This document shows positions 18,001 through 27,683 of a stretch of 52,592 nt of DNA, one piece after another; position 1 is the first letter of the stretch, and every line of letters starts with the position of its first letter. This DNA comes from a virus: the IMG/VR virus record IMGVR_UViG_3300017760_000007, positions 1-52,592 of that record. One strand, given 5' to 3'. The notes under the pieces were generated by a model. The model saw only the letters and a list, made by a program, of their open reading frames with translations, was not told the DNA's origin and made no database searches. The translations under genes were made by a program, and so were the position numbers.

Positions 18001-19254
18001 CAGCAAGTCGTCTGGCATTTTTTTAGTGCTTCGTCTAACGATGTTGAACGTGCTACCCTTGAGTTGAAACATATACATATCGGTGTCGTTAGCACATCCC
18101 CACTCAGCAGTTTGGTCCTGTCTGTTTTTGTCACCTGCAACAACTCTAGTACCAAATGTAAAGCCACTTACTCGACCTGGTTGATATCTAAAAGTTCTCT
18201 TACTCTGAAGAACTCCATAATATTCAACCAAAGAACTTCTACCAGGTCTAGTTGCTTCAGTGTCTGCCAAGAACGCTCTTATTAAAAAGAACTCACCAAA
18301 TGCGGGATATCCTTGTCTTCTAATCTCTTCACCACGAGTTTCATCTACCCTATTTACTTCAAGTTCTTCAGTATCGCTAGTGACTCTAGGAAATGGGAAA
18401 GGAAGTCTGTCTTTAATTTTGTCGTATGCTACTGTCCATCTTTCTATAGCATCAAAGGAATCTTGGATATTTGATCGGCTATACTTAACATCGAATGGAT
18501 TAAGCATACCAGTGCCAGACCAACTTAATGTATTGCCTGTAATAGAAATTTGTAAATCATCAGATACAATTTCGTCAAGGTCATTTATTACACTAGCATC
18601 TTCTCTAGAGATAAAGTGCGTCTTTGCAAATTGTTCTTGACCCTCTGCAACCCAAAAATCGTAAAGATATCTTCCGACAGCAATAAAGTTCATATATGCT
18701 ATCATATAACTAGAGTCTGGTTCGTTTCTATTTAACTCTTTAGGTCCTGCAGGGTAAGAATATTGTGTGGGGAAACCTTTTATGTATAATGCTTGCTCGT
18801 CAGATCCCTCGTAAAATCTGACACTTGATCTTCTGCCATAAACTGGGTGTTCTTTATTATACCACTCGTATGGAGATTGGTTTGTGCCTGTAAAGAAATC
18901 ACTAGCATCCCAGTTATCTTCATCAAGACCATAGGTTGCAACATCAGAGAAAAGACTTAATTGCTCTTCTGCTCGTTGCACACCAAGCAAAGAAGAACTA
19001 ACTTCAGAGAACTCTTTAAATTGTTCTTCAATAGCGATGGCGCCACCGCCACCAGGGTCCATTGAATTATTAACGTGAACGCTTAACGCATTAGCTGATA
19101 ATAAAGTCCCGGTGGCTACAGCATCATCTTCAGTTACAAGAGGATTACCGGCATCATCAAATAGTAATGTACCGTCTACATCTATAAGTTGTTGGAATAC
19201 CTTTGTGACTGGAGCCGGTGTTTTGTCGAATCCAATCTTTATTTGCTTTGCCAT
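15016..19254 (-). CDS. 1412-aa giant virion structural protein, paralogue of the 1635-aa protein
   Basis: Giant structural protein of the type encoded near baseplate genes in marine T4-like phages; no enzymatic motif is seen. It shares several blocks in the same order with the 1635-aa product of the next gene: SLLGVQRAEEQLSLFSDVAT, SKRTFRYQPGRVSGFTFGT, an IEFSWYGAIGAKFYAYVPIG block followed by ECRWVLMH, and YGSSCYIDGGDEGTLRLST. This indicates an old tandem duplication. An RVSG/GDYxV module lies at about 16785-17050 and a weak Y-x-I relative at 17065-17200. GGAAGAG lies upstream of the ATG, which is 3 bases from the stop of its paralogue. The stop overlaps the start of the LRR gene. A peripheral baseplate or fibre role is likely. 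Confidence 0.8.
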   Translation of the reverse strand: MAKQIKIGFDKTPAPVTKVFQQLIDVDGTLLFDDAGNPLVTEDDAVATGTLLSANALSVHVNNSMDPGGGGAIAIEEQFKEFSEVSSSLLGVQRAEEQLSLFSDVATYGLDEDNWDASDFFTGTNQSPYEWYNKEHPVYGRRSSVRFYEGSDEQALYIKGFPTQYSYPAGPKELNRNEPDSSYMIAYMNFIAVGRYLYDFWVAEGQEQFAKTHFISREDASVINDLDEIVSDDLQISITGNTLSWSGTGMLNPFDVKYSRSNIQDSFDAIERWTVAYDKIKDRLPFPFPRVTSDTEELEVNRVDETRGEEIRRQGYPAFGEFFLIRAFLADTEATRPGRSSLVEYYGVLQSKRTFRYQPGRVSGFTFGTRVVAGDKNRQDQTAEWGCANDTDMYMFQLKGSTFNIVRRSTKKMPDDLLTRQGLTPPENYQSNNPRENPVRIKGIGKTEELWETIIPRNKFNGDSLDGNGPSGYILTGFEDVTMYKIEFSWYGAIGAKFYAYVPIGVGECRWVLMHTFVIENGLGEPVLENPDFRFRYLVHTANTENIRAPMFLYKYGSSCYIDGGDEGTLRLSTVSADTKQFNTRTPILGILPKENIKNTVGTPNINQKKSYPSTLSVTSDKSCRLDFEEILGSPQGVHFNYSPTIRMNGRNPKSRTLKLQYSTGGNLTGNSAIIPVQPARTNSTLGFNDFLVGETYTEHGFKVNATGSVLAIGSITAPNNFQVDDMYEGNPITGSLSIDAFGTITITNDIKDYGPVPNGSYVRVSGVNSGTANLQAGDYLVSNPLASKTSFTLRTLNGTESGGALGVSGTTIDGMTISLLREFPTSFDSLQVGDSLRIGATDYVIKYFGNNQSSSTGETELTLETSTGGNALNQRANLIYKYNPSDKNAHIIANGVYGRYVDSETSNLLQRRGGNQENAYDLVDSQAVESATGILNSSDFRSSTLSTTDESGIFNAVLSSYHTVVASDVPIHSNKFKIHFLNPDAQDPGSNFGLKHFAEFSVGVTPHKPIGPDDSTRNLDEDPEVKFNKYGQLVQFDRDEFPTIEYAHHGTRFNARTRLVERESDDSYGNRLNIDPRLNLSTNTPKSHAGEANANGDASTVECNVDVNTYVVESIDRDVLDPDSGSNRIKIVFADSAPSVTEIVPDVSEVGFNFAVLNSGVGNTGGSPVKFQSQVVYPPVGSDAKPYVFIDNDSAGDSSTGHFNTLTNGVAEIVIQTKTITIKDDWRATTFASATATEDERERFQNKSFKISKAVSFNTQPLYPVFALADFSRINCVVIEEISETGEIRTHTPNFLTEDDNWNTSISIVQPQSSANNKTPSAFNVIKSDLTSACRYDFSTLNPLRPGNIIYSIFVDANDTTTVELDNVFARDRKGIQRGALNNKGVFITATSIDSALGNGNIQLSLTSKEQ

Positions 19255-19257
19255 ATA

Positions 19258-22200
19258 CTATTGCTCTTCCCATGTTACACCCAAGCTAATTTCGTCAGTG
19301 TTTGTACTTGCTGTATCTGAATCTACAGCGAAGTACAAAGTGTCTGCAATGTCTGTTAGAGGGAACGACAAATATTCCTTATTGTAGTCGAAGTATGTGT
19401 CAAGGTCAAACTGTTCTGTACCAGATCGCAAGTAAAGCGTAGCAACATTCACACCAGTATTTGGAATAGGTACAACACTATTGGATGCAATTTTAACAGA
19501 ACTCAGTCCCTCTTTCTCGTAAGCAGTCTTGTACACAGTAGTCGAATATGCGACTTTAGTGCCATCTGCTAAGAACTTACAATCTGGCATAAATGTACTA
19601 CCATTCACTAGTGTAACAGAGCCTTCATAGCTTTCAAGCAACTGGAAATAGTAATTGTCGGCTTCTCTATGTAGTCTACCAAAAACAGTGATAAACTCTG
19701 AGCCTATTCTTCCTCTAAACCAACCATAAGTCCCTTCACCATTATTTAGGTAGCCTCCACTATTGTTATTATTTATTGGCAAGAAATTATTACTGGTGTC
19801 GATATCAAAGTCTGCTGTCAGAGTGAAAGTACCAGTTGGATTATCATTGGTTTGGAAGGTTGGTGTCTTCTTGAAACGAAGCCTTACATTGGTATTATCA
19901 GTAGTCAAGTTGGCAGTAGAAAGTTTAGTTGGATATACCTGAACTCTGTTTCTTACAGCATTCTGTTCACGAGTGCTAAGAATTGTTTTCTTGGTTTCAA
20001 TGCCATATACGGAAGCCGATCTATCAGCTAGTAAACTAACTCCAGTTAGTGTAGTAGGTGTACCAGTCAGATATACTCTACCCGCTTCAGTCAGTCCCGT
20101 ACCAGTAGTTTCAGCCCAACACGCTTTAATGTTCTGATCTAAAGCATTATCAGTTTTTAATTTTGCACCAATATAGAATGTTGGATCAATGAGTTTACGA
20201 TGAGTCAAAGTACCAGTAATAAGACCTGCAGTTCGAGCAGTCGTAGTTGGGTTACCTGTAGTAAACTGACCATCACTTAGCTGTATTGATGTGTCGCTTG
20301 CTCTAGTCTTAACTCTATAGATTCCATCAGCAATATCAATATTAGTATTTTTAACCTCAACATATTCGCCTAATGCTGGCGCAGGACTCACTAATCCAGT
20401 TATAGTACCAGTACCATTAATTGCCGCACTACTCAAGTCTAGAGTTGCTACAGGGTATGTCTCTGTAACTTCTAGATATGGAGTTGCATTTGTTTCTGAA
20501 TCAATAGTATCAGTAGAGACTGAAGTGGGTAAATCTACAATAGCAAATCTCTTGCCTCTAGCAGATACTGTGTCATCGTTGTTATGGCTGTATAGACGAA
20601 CAGTACCACGGTCACCACCATCGATGTAATACGAAGCACCATACTTAACAATATTGTGCGAATTAGTTTGATAGTCACTTTGATAAGTAGTGTCTTCACC
20701 ATCACCTAGACAGTATTCTGATCCACCACCATAAGTAGTGTAAGTAATTGGTAGTGTTGCGTTACCAAGAGATGCAATCTTCAACTGATTCGATGCTCTT
20801 AGGTGATGTACTCGTACCCATCGTGCTTCACCGTTACCGACTGGAACATATGCTAAGAACAATGCACCAACAGCACCATACCACGAGAACTCAATTTTAA
20901 GCATCGTTACTTTAGTGAAGTCATATCTGTATAAACTGTTCTGATATACTGGTACGCCAGGTATTTCTGTAAAGTTTTCACCTGGTCTAACTGTACCTGT
21001 AGAACCAGTAGCAACATCACTGTATACACGAGTTCTCTTACCTCGTGTATTATTAAATGCCTTATCTGTGGCTTGACCTGAAATACCATCTAAAGCATCG
21101 TGGCTAAATCTTGAACGAGGTACACGATACTCGTAAACGCCCCAGTATTCTGGTTTAACATTATTCTTAATCCAGTTTACATATTCTGGATAGAAGTTTA
21201 TATTGTCAATCTGTGATCTAATGATATCAACATTCTCTGTGCTACCTGGGTTTAGTGCTGTATTGACGAATCCAATATAGCTATTTTCCATACCACCATC
21301 AAGTAGATTATCATTGATAGCATACATATATGGGAACATTGCTCCTCTTGGAACAGCACCAGTTACAGTAGTCTGACCAAGTGTTCTAAATTCTCTCTGA
21401 GCATTTAGGCCAGGGTTTACACCAACTGTATATCCACTAGCATTGTTCACTAGAGTTTGATATGTAGTATCAATTTCTGATACAAAATTTGATCCATCAG
21501 CATTATTACCTATACTAGAAACAATATCATAATCTTTAGGGAATATAAATGGAACAACAGTGTCTATATAGAAAGTACCAACTGTAGTCGCATTGTTAAT
21601 ATCTGTGTCGCTTAAACGTACAGAAGTAAATGCATTATTTACTGGAGTTCTATCCTCTTTAACCAAAGTAAACTCGTTACCTTTAGGACCTATTACTCTA
21701 CGAACTCTTAAAACTTCTCCTTTGAAAATCTTGATACCAGAAGTTTCACCACATTGTAACTCAGTAGCAGTACCTGTCCAACTAATTTTAACGTGCTGAC
21801 TAAAAGTAACCGTACCTTCTGTTAGCTTGAATACAGCTAGTGCCGAATCAGCACCAATCGCACCAGATATTCCAGTAGCAATTGCTTTAACTGGTTTAGA
21901 GTCTTTCAAAAGAGATGGATCGTACACAGCCCCATGAGTATGCACCAATCCATCACGAAGAACAACTAAGTTGCCTGGGAAGCCTTTGTTACCAATTTCT
22001 ATCGCAGTTTGATTTTCAGTCGTGAAGTTGCCTATAATTTTATCGGCAAGATTTTTAAATAAACCACTATCATCAGAAGGATTAGTGCTAACAATTTCTG
22101 CACTGGCGCCAAATGCTCTTAAATCTTTTGCGATAATGTCTCTTAGGTAAGCGTGTCTTGAAATTTCGCTTAGAGTTTCTGCCGCACCACTACCTACAGT

Positions 22201-24165
22201 CTGCGAGTAAACTGAAAGACCAGTACCACGAACAAACATAGAAGCATTGTAAGTAGTTTCAGCGTTACCACCGCCAGCCAAGTCATTCTTATAACCATCA
22301 ACGATATATCCAACATCACGTTGACATTTATTCTTAATAACTTCTTGTAGCTGTGCTTCAGTCAATCCTGCAAATGGTGCTAAAGCAGTTCCAGTGACAT
22401 TACCACTAGTACCACCTGATTGATTCGAACCGACTCCACCGGGCATGGTATACTTAATTGTTTCTGCAACCACAGTTCCACTAAAAGAATTACTGATAGT
22501 TGCATTACCATTCGCTACAAAAGTATGACCAACAAAACTAGCGGCATTTATTCCACCCACACCGCTAAGATTATTATTGCCTGCTAGAACTGTATAAGTT
22601 TTACCTGATTCTATAGTGTTTATTGCTGTTGCATTCGTTCCATCAAAATCATCTGCTCTTTTGACTGTAACATAGTAAGACCAGAAGTTTCTTTTGGTTG
22701 TCATAAATGTTTCTATTTTTTCACTTGCAGATGTTCTTACACCATAATCAGTGGGAATTACAACATCAAATGTATTATCATATGTTGGGTCGACACCATC
22801 ACCTGCTGTGCCAGCCGCATTACCGAAAGAGTTAGCAACAGTTGTTTGTAGTGCTTGAAGTCTTGTTAAACCATCAGCAGATAAACTTAGAAGCGTGTTA
22901 TGATGAATAGTATCGAGAAGAATTTTATGAATAAGCGACTCAAATTGTGAGATTCTTGGGAATACGCCAACCTGAGTGCCAACACTCCAAGTGCCTGTCG
23001 CCCCACTAGATAAGCCAAAGTTTGTTGTGTTCCACTTAGTATGTGCATCTCCACCATATTCAAGATCGAGCAAGAAATTATCGATCCAGTAATCTAAATC
23101 ACGTTTACACTTAGCTTCCATCTGCTCTGCTGATACAAGATAGTCGGTTGTCGATGTAACTGGATTACCGCCAACATGATATGCTAGTTCTGCGTTATAG
23201 GCAGCCGCTAAATCGGCATAAAAGACGCTAGTTGAAGTATATGTTTTACCGCCTGCGGTTTGTTGGTTAGAAAGAGTACCTCTGGCATTAATTCTAGTAC
23301 TATGTGCGTAGCCCGCAATCATTTCTGCACCACTAGTTGTAACAGCCGCATCACTACTAACAGCTTTAGTCAATACTGCATCAACCAGTTCAAATCTTTT
23401 TTCTTTAAGTTTGCTTCTATCGCTAAGAAGAGTTTCTACTACATCGGCTCTTTCTCTTTCACCAAAACCAACTATTCTATAGTCATCTAATTGAGTTTCG
23501 CTTATTCTATCCAGACTTGAACTCTGACTTTCCTTTAGGTTCTTTTCCCCTCTTAATACAGTACCACTATCACCACCTACTCCATACGGACTTATAGGTG
23601 CGTATTGTAATGACTGTGTTCTTCTTACAACAGCGAAGTTATCCTCTTCGCCATCGTTTCTAGTTTCCCAATAGTATCCATCATACTTGTCATAGATACC
23701 AAACTTACGAACAGATGGATTTTGAGAAAAAGTAGCATTAGATACAGATGACTTGATACCGAATGTAGCCGCAGATACACGACCAGGCTGATATCTGAAA
23801 AAACGCTTAGATGTCAGTACAGCAACTTTGTTACGAGATGCTTCTACAAGCGCACCCGCTTCAGTTGGAAGATGCTTAATACCATCACCACTAACATGAT
23901 ATTCTGGCTTCATAGACCATTCAGATGGATTAACATCGTAGGTATTAACGTCAGCAAAGATACCAAGTGCAATCTCTGCTCTTGGAATACCTAGAAGCGA
24001 TAGTGCAACTTCCGACTGTACTTTATTCTGCTCAACAACAGGGATAGAAGTCTGATCAGTTGCCATTACAACAGGAATAGACTTGTCCGCTATTTGTGCG
24101 CCGGGAGTAACTGGAGTAGTTCTACCTACGTTAACTACACTTGTGTTTTGATTAATACTTGTCAT
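19258..24165 (-). CDS. 1635-aa giant virion structural protein, paralogue of the 1412-aa protein
   Basis: Giant structural protein with the paralogous blocks SLLGIPRAEIALGIFADVNT, SKRFFRYQPGRVSAATFGIK, KIEFSWYGAVGALFLAYVPV followed by EARWVRVHHLR, and YGASYYIDGGDRGTVRLYS. Compared with its neighbour it has an extra region at about residues 225-720 that is more helical. That region contains two related segments (MEAKCKRDLDYWIDNFLLDL and VIKNKCQRDVGYIVDGYKND), each followed by GGxAxTxxN. A Y-x-I variant (GKTYTVLAG ... VGHTFVANG) lies at about 22510-22612 and an RVSG-like module at about 20205-20425. AGGAAA precedes the ATG. I know similar very large proteins from cyanophage-type genomes as virion proteins without a defined role; fibre or baseplate periphery is the best inference. 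Confidence 0.8.
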   Translation of the reverse strand: MTSINQNTSVVNVGRTTPVTPGAQIADKSIPVVMATDQTSIPVVEQNKVQSEVALSLLGIPRAEIALGIFADVNTYDVNPSEWSMKPEYHVSGDGIKHLPTEAGALVEASRNKVAVLTSKRFFRYQPGRVSAATFGIKSSVSNATFSQNPSVRKFGIYDKYDGYYWETRNDGEEDNFAVVRRTQSLQYAPISPYGVGGDSGTVLRGEKNLKESQSSSLDRISETQLDDYRIVGFGERERADVVETLLSDRSKLKEKRFELVDAVLTKAVSSDAAVTTSGAEMIAGYAHSTRINARGTLSNQQTAGGKTYTSTSVFYADLAAAYNAELAYHVGGNPVTSTTDYLVSAEQMEAKCKRDLDYWIDNFLLDLEYGGDAHTKWNTTNFGLSSGATGTWSVGTQVGVFPRISQFESLIHKILLDTIHHNTLLSLSADGLTRLQALQTTVANSFGNAAGTAGDGVDPTYDNTFDVVIPTDYGVRTSASEKIETFMTTKRNFWSYYVTVKRADDFDGTNATAINTIESGKTYTVLAGNNNLSGVGGINAASFVGHTFVANGNATISNSFSGTVVAETIKYTMPGGVGSNQSGGTSGNVTGTALAPFAGLTEAQLQEVIKNKCQRDVGYIVDGYKNDLAGGGNAETTYNASMFVRGTGLSVYSQTVGSGAAETLSEISRHAYLRDIIAKDLRAFGASAEIVSTNPSDDSGLFKNLADKIIGNFTTENQTAIEIGNKGFPGNLVVLRDGLVHTHGAVYDPSLLKDSKPVKAIATGISGAIGADSALAVFKLTEGTVTFSQHVKISWTGTATELQCGETSGIKIFKGEVLRVRRVIGPKGNEFTLVKEDRTPVNNAFTSVRLSDTDINNATTVGTFYIDTVVPFIFPKDYDIVSSIGNNADGSNFVSEIDTTYQTLVNNASGYTVGVNPGLNAQREFRTLGQTTVTGAVPRGAMFPYMYAINDNLLDGGMENSYIGFVNTALNPGSTENVDIIRSQIDNINFYPEYVNWIKNNVKPEYWGVYEYRVPRSRFSHDALDGISGQATDKAFNNTRGKRTRVYSDVATGSTGTVRPGENFTEIPGVPVYQNSLYRYDFTKVTMLKIEFSWYGAVGALFLAYVPVGNGEARWVRVHHLRASNQLKIASLGNATLPITYTTYGGGSEYCLGDGEDTTYQSDYQTNSHNIVKYGASYYIDGGDRGTVRLYSHNNDDTVSARGKRFAIVDLPTSVSTDTIDSETNATPYLEVTETYPVATLDLSSAAINGTGTITGLVSPAPALGEYVEVKNTNIDIADGIYRVKTRASDTSIQLSDGQFTTGNPTTTARTAGLITGTLTHRKLIDPTFYIGAKLKTDNALDQNIKACWAETTGTGLTEAGRVYLTGTPTTLTGVSLLADRSASVYGIETKKTILSTREQNAVRNRVQVYPTKLSTANLTTDNTNVRLRFKKTPTFQTNDNPTGTFTLTADFDIDTSNNFLPINNNNSGGYLNNGEGTYGWFRGRIGSEFITVFGRLHREADNYYFQLLESYEGSVTLVNGSTFMPDCKFLADGTKVAYSTTVYKTAYEKEGLSSVKIASNSVVPIPNTGVNVATLYLRSGTEQFDLDTYFDYNKEYLSFPLTDIADTLYFAVDSDTASTNTDEISLGVTWEEQ

Positions 24166-24174
24166 TAATTTTTC

Positions 24175-27100
24175 CTATTTAATAATACCTTTCGCCAATA
24201 CAAAGTCGTCTACCATATTTATAGTACCAAATGCCCCTGTTGTGGCTACGCTTGGATTAGGTGCATCACTATCACCAACTGAATTGTCGTCATTGTACTT
24301 TGTACCAAAAAATCTTACTGTTACTGTATTTGGAGTTGTGTTTCTATCTATATCAGTCACAAGTCCATACTCTGAGAATATGTTAGACCCGAAACTGATT
24401 GTGTGACCATCAATACTAACATAATAGTTACCGTCATCATCAATGTGATTTAAATTGTTAACCTGACAGGTAAAGTCTACATAGTATCTATATGCGTTCA
24501 TTGGATCGGTGTCGCCTGTTAAATAGACATTTTTAGCTGTCGCATCTGCGGCGTCTAATCCACTAGCATTATAGCTACCGACTGTACCCCAACTACCATA
24601 AGATGCAATGTCAGCAACCTTAACATTATGTCTATAGTTTGCTGTCCAAGCTACACCAACATGATAAGAGTTGTGTGGATGAATCTTGCCTGCGGTCGCA
24701 TCACTTATCGAAGCCTTTTTCTTACTGTTAAATAATGTAGCTAATGCGCCACGAGTATAAGCCCCATCAGCATCGATCAAGTTTGATAATGAATTGTGTG
24801 TTCCACGAACGTCATCTGAATTGACTACCTTAAACTGGAATCCACCATTTTCTCGTGTAATGTTTGCATTTCCAGTATGATCTGTAAGCACAATATCTGA
24901 AAGTTTAGTACCACCGTCATTAGTGTATCCTTCAAACTGCTTTCTAGTAACGTATCCAGTAGTTGACACAGTTTCATTAACAGAGTTTCTATCTGCTGAA
25001 GTGTTGTTCTTTTGAACTAGTTTTTGGTTTCCGGCACTGTTGTATGTAAATGTTACGCCCACTTTGTTAATTGGTGCGCCAACTTTTGTCCAGTCTGTAT
25101 TACCAACTTCTCCAATCTCATATTTCTCACCAGGTATCAAATATGAACTTTGAGTAGCAAATTTTTGTGCGGGACTACTAGTGTTTGTATACGAAACTGT
25201 TGTCTGTGCATTAGCATCTAGTTGTTCTGGTCCTGTCTTATTACCATATTCTTCTTCTGACTGTATTTCAATAATAGTGCCATCACCAGTATTATTCTGG
25301 AAGTATCCACGAATAAGTTTAGTTCTGTAAACTATATCACCCGAAGAAGTGACAGAATCTTGAGTTAAGTCAAACACATTACCATTTTCTTGATATATGA
25401 ATGGATCACTCAAGAATATACCACCAGGACCATCTGTTTCTGATCTAATCTGACTTCTCAATATATTAACAGAATCATAGTCACTGTTAAGAACATCAGG
25501 ACTTTGTAAACTTTCATTAGCAGGGCCTACAAGAACATTTGGGCTACTGATAAAGAAAGTAGAACCAAATATATCAAGACCAGATGCACAATTTTTAATA
25601 ACATTATTTGCCACAATAGACCCGTCTCTCGTAACTGTACAATCTATGGGTGCTGTAAAGTTTCTAAATACATTGTTGGTTATCATTGTGTTCTGACCAC
25701 CATCGGCAGTCAATGGTGCAAATGTTTCGTATCTATCAGTTATACCACCATTAGTAACTTCACAATTACTCATTTTAAGATTGGTCGGGCTACTTGCGTA
25801 GATACCACCACCAATCATATTAGTAAACTTACAGTTTTCTAATGTCACATCAACTGAACCAATACCAAGTCTAACCAAAACATTTGTATCTTCGTCAGTA
25901 CCTTGAGCATCATCTAAAAGATATTGATTGGTGTGAGAACCGTCAATATTAATACCAGATAAAGTTACTACTGATGGCGATAAGTTACTTATTGTTCTCA
26001 CCACAGAAGCATCTTTATTACTACCCACTAAGTTGCGATACCCACTCCAAGGCAACTTTTTGAGAGTGGTAAGACCGGTAACTCCAGTTAATGCAAAGTT
26101 ACTAGGAACAGAAATGTTGGAAACATTATATGTTTTTGCATTAAGTGCTAGTGAGTTACTTCCAATGTCAATTTTTTGATTAATAGCATCTTGAATATCA
26201 ATAGTGCTATTATGAGCAAACGAACAAGTTCCATCAATATTAACATATAGAGTTTCGGTTTCGTCAAAGATTATATCAAAACCACCGCCGTCTGCATTAA
26301 GAACATCTTGAATAGTAACGTCTGCCCAACCACGAAGATTTTTAGCATCGTCTTCAGCAGAAACTTCGCCAGATATTGTCGCAGGAAAGTGTGTAAGTGT
26401 TTCCGCTATGTATGAATTATCTAGTGAACTCTTTCCAGACCAAGAGGTATAATCAAACATATAATAATCTTTATATGCAATAGCGATATCTTTAGGACCC
26501 AAGACTGCTATAAGTTTAAATGGATTAGTGTTTATTGTTGCATCTTTTCTATACACCAAAACACCCTGATTTGCATCATTTGTTGCTATGTTTAGACTAA
26601 TAAATTTATCTTCATTAAATGAATTCAATACGTCTTGCACATCAACAGCGCCCGGAGAAGTAAACGATATGGTGTTTTCCCCTACAGGGTCTGCTTGTGT
26701 TGCAGACCTTACTCCAATAGCACCAGTTTTAAGATCAAACCTCGCAACCTTATATTGGAAACTCACTACTGGCTCACTGCTTTGTGGATCAGGGAATTGT
26801 ACGTCATTCTTAGAAACAGTTAATGAGGGCGGAGTATCAAATGATATATTGCCTGTGTCTCCACCATATACCCTGATTCTATCACCAGATTTAACTATTG
26901 GATTTTCGCCAGTTGGTGCAGTAAATAAATTATCTTGATCAACAACTTTAAGACTTCTCGCTCTTTTTGGTGCATTGGCATCGTTATTAGAAATGATGTT
27001 GAATGCGCCAGGTATATCGATAACGGCATCTTTAACATTACCACCATCAAAAGAAGTACTATACTTATTGAACAGCCCTTCAAAACTTGTTTCAATTGCA

Positions 27101-27636
27101 CCATCAACAGAGGCTTGGTTAAAGAATAGGTTGTTTGATCCACTATCAATCATGTCTGCATTAATAGTAAACTGAGCGGTGATTGGTTGCCCCTCGTCTT
27201 CAACTGCAGGCACTGGTATATTACGAACGACTAGTTTCTGATTACCATTAACTTGAGTAACGCCCGCAAACTCCATGTAGTTTTCAAGTCTATCGTTTCT
27301 GGTGATTGCTGTAGGAGCATCTGGTATTCTTTTGTACTGAAAAACTGAATTAAAGTCTTCATATGTACTACCAAAAAATACCTTAGATGCCATCAATCCA
27401 TTAGCGAGAAATGTTTGCGAGTCCCCAGATGGATTTCCTTTACTGTTGATGGCATTGATTATACTATTTGTATTAGTTGCTTCACCAACAACAGACGAAC
27501 TGAATACAAAATCAGATATTTTCTCAGCAGTTACCTTTTTACTGACAAGTTGACCCTCATCATCAACCACAGCAAATATGTCACCTGCTGTTAAGTTGGT
27601 TAAATTGGGGAGTTCTGAAAACTTTTTTGTTGACAT
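24175..27636 (-). CDS. 1153-aa tail spike/fibre protein with a right-handed beta-helix
   Basis: The N-terminus (KKFSELPNLTNLTAGDIFAV, VSKKVTAEKISDFVF) is the fibre-anchoring pattern common in phage tail proteins. The middle, about 25550-26140, has the stacked short strands of a pectate-lyase-like right-handed beta-helix: VTLSGINIDGSH, VTLENCKFTNMIGGGIYASS, LKMSNCEVTNG, MITNNVFRNF and SIVANNVIKNCASGLDIFGS. Just before it are two DIQDAIN/IQDVLN segments. A Y-x-I module follows at about 25010-25135 (GEKYEIGEVGNTDWTKVG). Beta-helix spikes bind or cleave surface polysaccharide, but I see no catalytic residues I can assign. AAGGAT and late-promoter-like elements lie upstream. Confidence 0.8.
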   Translation of the reverse strand: MSTKKFSELPNLTNLTAGDIFAVVDDEGQLVSKKVTAEKISDFVFSSSVVGEATNTNSIINAINSKGNPSGDSQTFLANGLMASKVFFGSTYEDFNSVFQYKRIPDAPTAITRNDRLENYMEFAGVTQVNGNQKLVVRNIPVPAVEDEGQPITAQFTINADMIDSGSNNLFFNQASVDGAIETSFEGLFNKYSTSFDGGNVKDAVIDIPGAFNIISNNDANAPKRARSLKVVDQDNLFTAPTGENPIVKSGDRIRVYGGDTGNISFDTPPSLTVSKNDVQFPDPQSSEPVVSFQYKVARFDLKTGAIGVRSATQADPVGENTISFTSPGAVDVQDVLNSFNEDKFISLNIATNDANQGVLVYRKDATINTNPFKLIAVLGPKDIAIAYKDYYMFDYTSWSGKSSLDNSYIAETLTHFPATISGEVSAEDDAKNLRGWADVTIQDVLNADGGGFDIIFDETETLYVNIDGTCSFAHNSTIDIQDAINQKIDIGSNSLALNAKTYNVSNISVPSNFALTGVTGLTTLKKLPWSGYRNLVGSNKDASVVRTISNLSPSVVTLSGINIDGSHTNQYLLDDAQGTDEDTNVLVRLGIGSVDVTLENCKFTNMIGGGIYASSPTNLKMSNCEVTNGGITDRYETFAPLTADGGQNTMITNNVFRNFTAPIDCTVTRDGSIVANNVIKNCASGLDIFGSTFFISSPNVLVGPANESLQSPDVLNSDYDSVNILRSQIRSETDGPGGIFLSDPFIYQENGNVFDLTQDSVTSSGDIVYRTKLIRGYFQNNTGDGTIIEIQSEEEYGNKTGPEQLDANAQTTVSYTNTSSPAQKFATQSSYLIPGEKYEIGEVGNTDWTKVGAPINKVGVTFTYNSAGNQKLVQKNNTSADRNSVNETVSTTGYVTRKQFEGYTNDGGTKLSDIVLTDHTGNANITRENGGFQFKVVNSDDVRGTHNSLSNLIDADGAYTRGALATLFNSKKKASISDATAGKIHPHNSYHVGVAWTANYRHNVKVADIASYGSWGTVGSYNASGLDAADATAKNVYLTGDTDPMNAYRYYVDFTCQVNNLNHIDDDGNYYVSIDGHTISFGSNIFSEYGLVTDIDRNTTPNTVTVRFFGTKYNDDNSVGDSDAPNPSVATTGAFGTINMVDDFVLAKGIIK

Positions 27637-27655
27637 TTTTAATTGTATCCTTAGT

Positions 27656-27672
27656 AATTTATACTATTTATC
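27656..27672 (-). promoter_or_regulatory. Probable late promoter(s) for the beta-helix gene
   Basis: Two one-mismatch matches to TATAAATA on the minus strand, GATAAATA (27672-27665) and TATAAATT (27663-27656), lie 20-36 bases upstream of the ATG at 27636 in a 47-base intergenic gap, one of the few in this cluster. Which one is used cannot be decided by eye. Confidence 0.5.
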
Positions 27673-27683
27673 TATAAGTCAGA

